Assembly: GCA_016342595.1 (NCBI GenBank)
Contig: JAEINY010000039.1
Coordinates: 1-35,706 of the forward strand
DNA from: Marinilabiliaceae bacterium
Lineage (GTDB): Bacteria > Bacteroidota > Bacteroidia > Bacteroidales > Marinilabiliaceae
Direction of reading: 5' to 3'
DNA length: 35,706 nucleotides
The translations under genes were made by a program, and so were the position numbers. Numbering within the stretch: position 1 is the stretch's first letter; each line of letters begins with the position of its first letter. The notes below the pieces were generated by a model. It had not been told where the DNA came from. It did not search any database and saw only the letters and a list, made by a program, of their open reading frames with translations. Shown in pieces: positions 1 to 6,136 of this stretch.

Positions 1-157
1 ATTTAAGTGTAAACTCACCTTTTGATGGATTTGGGTAAAAAATAACATTTGCCTCACATAAAAGGGACTTCGAATGATGCAAATTTGGTATTACATACCT
101 ACCTTAAGATACGAATTACCATTTTTTGCAGAAAAAACCTTTTTTTTATTCTAATTA

Positions 158-189
158 CTTGATCGATGAAGAGGATATATATATTTTTG
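158..189 (+). promoter_or_regulatory. Bacteroidota-type promoter of the IMP dehydrogenase gene
   Basis: CTTG at 158-161 is followed after 20 nt by TATTTTTG at 182-189. This fits the phylum's -33 TTG / -7 TAnnTTTG consensus with ideal spacing. Transcription would begin near 195, leaving a leader of about 18 nt before ATG 213. It rules against the upstream TTG at 126 as translation start. Confidence 0.6.
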
Positions 190-212
190 CGAAATTTTTT
201 ATTCGAAATACC

Positions 213-1703
213 ATGGCAAAGATCATTAATGAAGTATCCAGAACATTCAGTGAATACCTCATCATACCTGGGCTAACAACCAAGGAATGCACACCTGATA
301 AGGTCGATTTAAAAACACCTTTAGTCAGATTCAAAAAAGGAGAAACATCGAAGATTGTTTTAAATACCCCTTTTGTATCGTCTATCATGCAGTCGGTATC
401 TGATAGTGGAATGGCGATTGCCTTGGCTAAAGAAGGAGGCGTTTCTTTCATCTTTGGTTCACAAGGAATTGAACAACAAGCCGAAATGGTAAGGCTGGTA
501 AAAAATTACAAAGCAGGATTCGTTGAAAGTCGTGCGAATATAACACCTGAACAGACATTGGCAGATGTTATTGAATTGAAAAAGAAAACTGGCTTTTCGA
601 CCATCGGCGTCACCGATGACGGCACAGCCAATGGGGTGTTTTTAGGTATTGTCACCGGCCGTGACTACCGCCCCAGTAAAGACCGTTTGGATAAGAAAGT
701 GAAAGATTTCATGACACCCCTGGCTAATTTAGTAACTGGAAAATTGGGTGTTACACTAAGCGAGGCCAATGACATCATTTGGGATAATAAACTAAATACC
801 TTGCCCATTCTGGATGAAAACCAAAGACTGATGCATTTTGTTTTCCGCAAGGATTACGATAATCACAAAGAATACCCCAATGAATTATTGGATACCAATA
901 AAAGATTAGTGGTTGGTGCCGGTATTAATTCACGGGATCATAAAGAGCGCGTACCGGCCTTAGTAGAAGCGGGTGTGGATATTTTATGTATTGACTCTTC
1001 AGATGGCTTCTCTGAATGGCAAAAAGATACCATTCATTACATCAAAGAGAATTATGACGTCAAAGTTGGAGCAGGTAATGTAGTGGATCGTGATGGATTT
1101 CTCTATTTAGCTGAGGCTGGTGCTGATTTTGTAAAAGTAGGTGTAGGTGGTGGATCCATCTGTATCACCCGGGAGCAAAAAGGAATTGGCAGAGGCCAAG
1201 CGACTTCGATTATTGAAGTGGCCAAAGCGCGCGATGAATATTTTGAAATGACCGGTGTATATATCCCAATCTGTTCGGACGGTGGTATTGTTCAGGATTA
1301 TCACATGACACTTGCACTGTCTATGGGTGCTGACTTCTTAATGATGGGCCGCTATTTCGCCCGATTTGATGAGAGTCCTACCCGTAAACTTATGGTTAAC
1401 GGTAGTTATGTGAAAGAATACTGGGGAGAAGGATCGAATCGCGCCCGCAACTGGCAACGTTATGACATGGGTGGCAATGACAGTCTGAAATTTGAAGAAG
1501 GCGTGGATAGCTTTGTACCTTATGCCGGTAAATTAAAAGATAACCTGGATATTACTTTAGGTAAAGTGAAGTCGACCATGTGTAGCTGTGGTGTTCTGTC
1601 GCTTGCCGAATTACAAACAGAAGCAAAAATCACTTTGGTTTCTTCCACCAGTATTATTGAAGGTGGTGCACATGATGTGATTGTAAAAGACACCAAGAAC
1701 TAA
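213..1703 (+). CDS. guaB: IMP dehydrogenase, Tritrichomonas foetus-like type
   Basis: Oxidises IMP to XMP with NAD+, the committed step of guanine nucleotide synthesis in the cytosol. The 496-residue product has the TIM barrel interrupted by a CBS-type insert (about residues 100-215). The catalytic cysteine is C317 in GGGSICITR, and the flap Arg-Tyr pair that activates water is R416-Y417 in NWQRYD. The flap, the [16 protein letters not shown] stretch and the C-terminal [10 protein letters not shown] follow the T. foetus enzyme (C319, R418, Y419 there, from memory) rather than E. coli-type GuaB. The frame is open upstream to a TTG at 126. I chose ATG 213 because MAKIINE matches the family start and because a good promoter (158-189) lies inside the longer reading. 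It stands alone, closed by a strong terminator at 1734-1758. Confidence 0.95.
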   Translation: MAKIINEVSRTFSEYLIIPGLTTKECTPDKVDLKTPLVRFKKGETSKIVLNTPFVSSIMQSVSDSGMAIALAKEGGVSFIFGSQGIEQQAEMVRLVKNYKAGFVESRANITPEQTLADVIELKKKTGFSTIGVTDDGTANGVFLGIVTGRDYRPSKDRLDKKVKDFMTPLANLVTGKLGVTLSEANDIIWDNKLNTLPILDENQRLMHFVFRKDYDNHKEYPNELLDTNKRLVVGAGINSRDHKERVPALVEAGVDILCIDSSDGFSEWQKDTIHYIKENYDVKVGAGNVVDRDGFLYLAEAGADFVKVGVGGGSICITREQKGIGRGQATSIIEVAKARDEYFEMTGVYIPICSDGGIVQDYHMTLALSMGADFLMMGRYFARFDESPTRKLMVNGSYVKEYWGEGSNRARNWQRYDMGGNDSLKFEEGVDSFVPYAGKLKDNLDITLGKVKSTMCSCGVLSLAELQTEAKITLVSSTSIIEGGAHDVIVKDTKN

Positions 1704-1733
1704 AAGTATATTACCAATATATAATAGCATTTC

Positions 1734-1758
1734 AACCCCGGGCCACGAACCCGGGGTT
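1734..1758 (+). terminator. Rho-independent terminator after IMP dehydrogenase
   Basis: A perfect 9-bp stem, AACCCCGGG (1734-1742) with CCCGGGGTT (1750-1758), has a 7-nt loop and is followed by ATTTTATT. It lies 31 nt past the stop codon. Confidence 0.85.
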
Positions 1759-1801
1759 ATTTTATTCCACACATAAAAAGGCCTATTCCGGCTTGGATAG
1801 C

Positions 1802-1809
1802 TATCTTTG
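1802..1809 (+). promoter_or_regulatory. Candidate -7 box for the pseudouridine synthase gene
   Basis: TATCTTTG matches TAnnTTTG exactly, about 90 nt upstream of ATG 1900 and just after the preceding terminator. I see no convincing -33 TTG at the usual distance, so this is a candidate only. Confidence 0.4.
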
Positions 1810-1899
1810 CAAAGATGATAGGTGTCATCAGCAAAGTAAGAATCCTGAACCATCCCTTTTCAGGCCATCACTTATTCGATTCCTAAAGAAGAGCTTGTT

Positions 1900-2607
1900 A
1901 TGCAAACAAAAAGATCAGCCTTTAAACGTCCCTCTAAAAAACACGAACCAAAGGGTTTAACCATTCTTTATGAGGATCAGGACATACTTGTGGTCAATAA
2001 AATAAATGGCTTGCTAACCATTGGTACTGCTGGCGAACGAGAAAAAACCGCTCACTTTCTGTTGAATGACTATGTGAAAAAAGGAAATTCACGCTCTAAA
2101 AACAGAGTTTTTATTGTTCATCGCCTGGATAGAGAGACATCTGGTGTTTTGGTGTTTGCTAAAAACGAACGTGTTAAACGCTACCTGCAAGACGAATGGA
2201 AATCGTTTAGTAAAACCTATTTTGCCGTCGTGCATGGTCAACTAGATGAAAAAGAAGGCACCATCACCTCCTACCTAACAGAGAATACCGCGCATCGGGT
2301 ATTTTCGGTGGAGGATGAGAAAAAAGGTAAATTATCAGAAACAGCCTACAAAGTCATTCAGGCAACCAGTAAATTCAGTTTGCTTGAAATCAACCTGCTG
2401 ACCGGCCGGAAACACCAGATTCGCGTTCACTTCTCTGAAAAAGGCCATCCGGTAGCAGGCGACAAAATGTATGGAAAAGTGGAAAAAGGCATGAAAAGAC
2501 TGGCACTTCATGCTGCTTCATTAACCATACAACATCCGTTTAGCAAAGAAAAAATGACTTTTAAAACAACACCTCCCACCTATTTTAAAACGCTGTTAAC
2601 ACATTAA
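1900..2607 (+). CDS. RluA-family RNA pseudouridine synthase
   Basis: Isomerises a specific uridine in rRNA or tRNA to pseudouridine. The 235-residue protein is a catalytic domain with a basic 15-residue N-terminus and no S4 RNA-binding domain, which places it with short RluA/TruC-like members. The catalytic aspartate is D77 in HRLDRETSG. The RluA motif GRKHQIRVHF and the C-terminal LALHA segment are present. The substrate position cannot be told from sequence alone. The gene is flanked by a terminator upstream and about 135 nt of non-coding DNA downstream, so it is probably transcribed alone. Confidence 0.9.
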   Translation: MQTKRSAFKRPSKKHEPKGLTILYEDQDILVVNKINGLLTIGTAGEREKTAHFLLNDYVKKGNSRSKNRVFIVHRLDRETSGVLVFAKNERVKRYLQDEWKSFSKTYFAVVHGQLDEKEGTITSYLTENTAHRVFSVEDEKKGKLSETAYKVIQATSKFSLLEINLLTGRKHQIRVHFSEKGHPVAGDKMYGKVEKGMKRLALHAASLTIQHPFSKEKMTFKTTPPTYFKTLLTH

Positions 2608-2650
2608 GATTTAGCCTGAAATTCAACTCTGAATGTTCTATAGAGTCTAA

Positions 2651-2706
2651 TCTGTGGCTAAAAAACTCACCATCTCCACGTTCTCTGCGGTGATTTCTAA
2701 AGTTAC
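2651..2706 (+). repeat. Decayed dispersed repeat of the TCTGYGGTTAAA kind, copy 1
   Basis: Two abutting degenerate copies are visible: TCTGTGGCTAAAAAACT, then CTCCACG, CTCTGCGG and AAAGTTAC. The second aligns with 4762-4790 apart from a small insertion. It lies between the pseudouridine synthase and the NYN gene. Related sequence is near 17.42, 17.58 and 17.70 kb. Confidence 0.5.
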
Positions 2707-2722
2707 TAATTGAATAAATGGT

Positions 2723-2730
2723 TATCTTAG
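2723..2730 (+). promoter_or_regulatory. Weak candidate -7 box for the NYN-LOTUS gene
   Basis: TATCTTAG differs from TAnnTTTG at one position and lies 14 nt before ATG 2745. The implied leader is short, so confidence is low. Confidence 0.25.
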
Positions 2731-2744
2731 TAAAAAACTAAACA

Positions 2745-3500
2745 ATGAATATTAATCTGGCAGTGTTAATTGATGGCGACAACATCCCATCAGCCTATGT
2801 GAAAGAGATGATGGAAGAGATTGCGAAGTATGGTAACCCCACCATCAAACGCATCTATGGCGACTGGACCAAACCCAATCTGTCTAAATGGAAGAATATG
2901 TTATTGGAGAATGCCATCACGCCCATACAGCAATATGCGTATACCACGGGCAAGAATGCCACTGATTCAGCCATGATAATTGATGCCATGGACATCCTCT
3001 ATTCCGAAAAAGTAAATGGCTTTTGCCTGGTTTCCAGCGACAGTGATTTTACACGATTGGCTACCCGCTTGCGCGAAGCCGGCATGCAGGTGTATGGCAT
3101 TGGCGAGAAGAAAACACCCGAGCCCTTTATTGTAGCATGTGATAAATTCATCTACATCGAGATACTTAAAACGAGAGCAGATAACTCAGATGAGGAACCC
3201 ACCCAAAGCGATACCCCTGCGCGCGACAGCTTTGATAAGATAACTCCCCGGATCATTAAATTTATTACATCAACCATTAACGACCTGGCCGATGATGATG
3301 GTTGGGCATTTTTAGGGGATGTGGGTAGTCTGTTGCAAAAAAAGCAGCCCAACTTCGACTCCCGTAACTTTGGATTTCAAAAACTGACCCCACTCATTAA
3401 ATCCATTAAACAGTTTGAGATCGAACAGCGGGAGACGTCTAAAGGTCGGGCAAAACTTATTTATGTGAAAGTAAAGGAGAAGCGAAGTAGCCAAAAATAA
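2745..3500 (+). CDS. NYN-domain / OST-HTH (LOTUS) RNA-associated protein
   Basis: A probable RNA-processing or RNA-binding protein of 251 residues. Residues 1-140 form a NYN (DUF88/LabA-like, PIN-fold) domain. Its acidic metal-site residues are visible at D10 in VLIDGDNIP, D74 in NATDSAMIID, and D99/D101 in LVSSDSDFTRLA. A short acidic linker (about 145-160) leads to a C-terminal OST-HTH/LOTUS domain (about 165-248), recognised from GWAFLGDVGSLL and FGFQKLTPLIKSI. NYN domains are known or predicted RNases, and LOTUS domains bind RNA (G-quadruplex binding is reported for some). The acidic set is complete, so it could be active. Target unknown; no toxin-antitoxin partner is adjacent. Confidence 0.85.
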   Translation: MNINLAVLIDGDNIPSAYVKEMMEEIAKYGNPTIKRIYGDWTKPNLSKWKNMLLENAITPIQQYAYTTGKNATDSAMIIDAMDILYSEKVNGFCLVSSDSDFTRLATRLREAGMQVYGIGEKKTPEPFIVACDKFIYIEILKTRADNSDEEPTQSDTPARDSFDKITPRIIKFITSTINDLADDDGWAFLGDVGSLLQKKQPNFDSRNFGFQKLTPLIKSIKQFEIEQRETSKGRAKLIYVKVKEKRSSQK

Positions 3501-3908
3501 TACCGGGGGATATAGGTATAGTCAAATTGGGGATACAAGCCACTCCCTCGACTTCGCGCATATGGACATCCCCCTATCGTTAAAAGATCTTTCGTTTCAC
3601 GTTGAAAACCGAAAGTTTTTGCGCTGAATAGGCATCATGTTGCCGAGGGAACAAGAAAATTTACCAATTGAAAGATTTTTACAAGCTATTGAAAGCACAA
3701 ACACACACTACAACCACATCAAACTATCGATTGAAAGACACATATTGCCTATTGAAAGAAATTGAAATGCAAAACATAAGGCTCCTGATCATTTCACACC
3801 AAGAAGATCATAGCTAAATGCTCAAAAGACATTACTCCTCAGTAATAATAGCTGCTTTTATGGAGTAAGCAACCTCAAAATACTTCTCCCCTAATAAAAA
3901 CTCTGAAC
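3501..3908. other. Non-coding stretch with palindromes and a 21-bp-spaced motif array
   Basis: No convincing gene lies here. GGGGGAT (3505-3511) and ATCCCCC (3568-3574) are inverted repeats just after the NYN stop and might form a long weak hairpin. The only other structure is the ATTGAAAG array listed separately. The rest is AT-rich with no box or hairpin I can support. Confidence 0.5.
3637..3765 (+). repeat. ATTGAAAG motif at 21-bp steps, with an overlapping 42-codon ORF
   Basis: ATTGAAAG occurs at 3667, 3688, 3730 and 3751, and ATTGAAAT at 3761. The steps are 21, 42, 21 and 10 bp, so motifs lie on one DNA face. Because 21 bp is seven codons, the motif also reads as IER/IES in a small open frame from ATG 3637 to TGA 3763. 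That frame would give a 42-residue peptide with IER at residues 11, 32 and 39 and IES at 18. It is unclear whether the array is a binding site, a relic of a repeat protein, or a real microprotein. It is too irregular and too short-spaced for CRISPR. Confidence 0.4.
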
Positions 3909-4220
3909 ATACAATTTCCGGATGATTTTTACAGCTATTTAAAGACCAATACCCTGATCGAGATCAAAGGTGGAACAAATCGTGAAACCTTTTTAAAAAT
4001 ATGGATGGTTCAAATCAAATATGGAAACGAAATCATTCACGTACGAGGGAAAAAGCTTGACAGATATGATGAAACCAATAAGATTATTAACAATGCCTAT
4101 TTAGAAAAATATACCCAAACGGAAAACATCCCCTATGCCAAGGGCATTACCCGGCCAGAGTATGCTGACTACACCATGGAATTCTTTTCGACAGGAAAAA
4201 CTAATACAATCGGCATTTAA
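3909..4220 (+). pseudogene. Decayed DUF2255-family gene
   Basis: The frame reads QFPDDFYSYLKTNTLIEIKG, then TNRETFLKIWMVQIKYG, and ends NIPYAKGITRPEYADYTMEF before the stop at 4218-4220. I recognise both ends of the small DUF2255 family. The middle part, normally an FARSWNK/SWF segment of about 30 residues between IWMV and QIKYG, is missing without a frame change. This suggests an in-frame deletion. The expected start, just before QFPDDF, is ATA (3909-3911) rather than ATG, so translation could begin only at an internal ATG (4001 is out of frame, 4005 is in frame). Both lesions point to a non-functional gene. Family identification is from memory of related proteins. Confidence 0.6.
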
Positions 4221-4375
4221 CACAGGCTGATTCACAAAGCAACGATCTTTTATCTGCGCCACTTATACACCTTGCATCTACCTTGATAAGCGGTTCTTCC
4301 CAAACGGTAACATTTTTTATGCGTTCATTTTAAATTATTGTCGGAAAATATTATTCCATTTAAAAGATTTAATAG

Positions 4376-4383
4376 TAGCTTTG
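4376..4383 (+). promoter_or_regulatory. -7 box of the cold-shock gene
   Basis: TAGCTTTG is an exact TAnnTTTG match 27 nt before ATG 4410, placing the transcript start near 4390. It lies inside the longer open frame from TTG 4338, which supports the downstream ATG as translation start. Confidence 0.55.
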
Positions 4384-4409
4384 TAATTCATTTAATAAAA
4401 ACAAAAGTA

Positions 4410-4601
4410 ATGAGTAACGGTACTGTAAAATTTTTCAACAATACTAAAGGTTTCGGTTTCATCACTCCTGATGAAGGTAACAAAGATGTATTTGTACACC
4501 AGAGTGGTTTAGTTGATGAAATCAACGAAGGTGATAAAGTAAGCTATGACGTAGAAGAGAGTCCTAAAGGCTTGAACGCTGTAAATGTGAAAGTAATCTA
4601 A
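4410..4601 (+). CDS. Cold-shock domain protein
   Basis: A 63-residue single-strand nucleic-acid-binding protein made of one cold-shock domain, which acts as an RNA chaperone in the cytoplasm. The RNP1 motif KGFGFI and the RNP2 motif VFVHQS are intact, as is the opening SNGTVKFFN. The length is normal for the family (63-70 residues). An in-frame TTG at 4338 would add 24 residues not typical of the family and would place the promoter inside the gene, so ATG 4410 is preferred. It is monocistronic: its own -7 box lies upstream and a terminator follows 30 nt after the stop. Whether it is cold-inducible cannot be seen. Confidence 0.95.
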   Translation: MSNGTVKFFNNTKGFGFITPDEGNKDVFVHQSGLVDEINEGDKVSYDVEESPKGLNAVNVKVI

Positions 4602-4630
4602 GCATTACTTAAGCATTATAAAATGGTTTA

Positions 4631-4658
4631 AGCCCGTCATAACTGATGGGCTTTTTTT
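4631..4658 (+). terminator. Rho-independent terminator after the cold-shock gene
   Basis: Stem AGCCCGTCA / TGATGGGCT (one G-U pair) has a 4-nt loop TAAC and is followed by seven T residues. Confidence 0.85.
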
Positions 4659-4761
4659 ATGACCTTTTGTGAAATGCCCCATAGGGATTTAACCCTCAAC
4701 AATAAGAAATAGACAAAAAAAGGAGAAAACGAAAGTATAATACCTTCCTCCTCTCCTATAT

Positions 4762-4790
4762 CTCCGCGACCTCTGCGGTTAAAAGTTACG
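4762..4790 (+). repeat. Decayed dispersed repeat, copy 2
   Basis: CTCCGCGACCTCTGCGGTTA continues into AAAGTTACG and matches the copy at 2674-2706. It overlaps the stop codon of the TolC-like gene (4786-4788, - strand), so the repeat supplies the end of that reading frame. Confidence 0.5.
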
Positions 4791-5961
4791 GCTGAAAAGC
4801 CAGCAACCGCGCTACAGTATCCTGCAAATCACGCTCTGTTTCCAGTGCCATTTCAATCGTGTCGTAATAAATGCTTAGCTCCATGAGGTACTCCAACACG
4901 GAGATCTCACCACTATCAAGAGCCGTCAACAACAAATCATTATTATTGAGTGTCTCAAATGCCTGATGGTATTCACTGGTCGATTGCTGTAACTGCTGCG
5001 CTTTTTCATAAAGGGCTTTCAGGCCATGATACAATTGCAAGCGGGTATCCGCCATTTGATTTTCAACAGCCAGACTTTGCATCTTCACTTGTTTCACAGT
5101 GTTTTTATTCTCCCACAAGGGAATGGTCAGCCCAACGGAAACACCGGAGAAAGATTCGCCAACCACACGTTCAGAGGTATAACCGGCTGACATCTTTGGC
5201 AAAGACAATGCTTTGCTGAGCTGTTCCTGGTAACGACTGGCAGCCAATGACTGCTCCATGCTTTGTAACTGTGGCATACCCGATACCTGGTCATTGAACC
5301 AGCTATCAAAATCAGCCGGTAAATCAACAGAAGGCCATAAGCCAGTGATCAATTGAATGGGTTCACCTCCATTGAGCGCCTGCAGTTGTTCTGCTACGGC
5401 CTCCCGATCGGCCTCAATGCCAGCCAACTTGTTTTTAGCCGTCAGCAAGTTCAAGTCTGCTTTATTACGTTCCAGGATGTTTACATCTCCGGTTTCGAAC
5501 TTTCGATGATAGGCATCGGCCAGCTTCTGAGCATGCGCTAAGCGCTCTGAAAAATGAACTTGCAATCCATTCAGGTAAATCAACTCATGACTGATTAAAC
5601 GTGCCTGCAGCATCACCAAATTAAACTGTTCCCGATATTCGTTTTCCGCTTGCTCATTCAAACTACCCGCCCGCTTATTCCGATAATGATAAGCCGTTGG
5701 AAAATCAAAGGACTGGGTCACACTAAAATCGGTCCGGTTGCCAATCGCTTCAGGACTCCCCCATAAATAACCGATCTCCGCTTCCGGGTTAGATGGATTG
5801 AGACCGGTCTTGTTCTCCAGCTTTGTCGCTTCGGTAGATTGGCGAAGGGCCTGCAATGTTTTATTGTTTTGTTGTACCTGTTGCAGGACTTCATCCAGTG
5901 TACTTTGGGCCTGGAGGCCGGTGACCACCAGTAAACCGTATATGATTAGTTTTAGTTTCAT
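4786..5961 (-). CDS. TolC-family outer-membrane channel of the metal efflux system
   Basis: Outer-membrane exit duct expected to dock with the membrane-fusion protein and RND pump encoded upstream. The product has 391 residues with a signal peptide (about 1-18) and two OEP-type repeats of long helices rich in Q, A and E. It opens STLDEVLQQVQQNNKTLQAL, typical of CzcC/CusC-like proteins, and carries the usual second-repeat GLTIPLW segment near residue 280. It is slightly short for the family (often 410-470), with nothing obviously missing. It lies 163 nt downstream of the pump gene, a gap filled by a hairpin array (5984-6136), so its expression may be uncoupled from the pump. Its stop codon lies in a dispersed repeat. 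Confidence 0.88.
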   Translation of the reverse strand: MKLKLIIYGLLVVTGLQAQSTLDEVLQQVQQNNKTLQALRQSTEATKLENKTGLNPSNPEAEIGYLWGSPEAIGNRTDFSVTQSFDFPTAYHYRNKRAGSLNEQAENEYREQFNLVMLQARLISHELIYLNGLQVHFSERLAHAQKLADAYHRKFETGDVNILERNKADLNLLTAKNKLAGIEADREAVAEQLQALNGGEPIQLITGLWPSVDLPADFDSWFNDQVSGMPQLQSMEQSLAASRYQEQLSKALSLPKMSAGYTSERVVGESFSGVSVGLTIPLWENKNTVKQVKMQSLAVENQMADTRLQLYHGLKALYEKAQQLQQSTSEYHQAFETLNNNDLLLTALDSGEISVLEYLMELSIYYDTIEMALETERDLQDTVARLLAFQP

Positions 5962-5983
5962 TTCGTATCAATTTAATAATTTA

Positions 5984-6136
5984 GTCAAGGCATGACATTT
6001 TTATTTATTCCTGAGTCATACCTTGACGGCATTCTTATATGCGAATTTCTGAATCACATCGTTTTTAGTCAAAGTGTGACATTTCTTTCCTTCGTTAGTC
6101 ACACTTTGACTATACACTCGATACTCACACCTTGAC
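5984..6136. repeat. Five-copy GTCAAGGTGTGAC array forming two covarying hairpins
   Basis: The 13-mer is seen at 5984-5996 (GTCAAGGCATGAC), 6015-6027 (GTCATACCTTGAC, inverted), 6068-6080 (GTCAAAGTGTGAC), 6098-6110 (GTCACACTTTGAC, inverted) and 6124-6136 (inverted). Copies 1/2 and 3/4 each make a hairpin with an 18- or 17-nt T-rich loop. The second is a perfect 13-bp stem, and the two differ at paired positions. The fifth copy encodes the last residues and stop of the RND pump (VVKV). It sits between pump and channel genes. Confidence 0.75.

Noticed and set aside
126-212. N-terminal extension of IMP dehydrogenase from TTG
   Set aside because: The promoter lies inside it and the extra residues are not found in the family.
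3660-3770. ATTGAAAG repeats as a CRISPR array
   Set aside because: Repeats are only 8 bp and steps are 10-42 bp, with no spacers of normal size and no cas genes.
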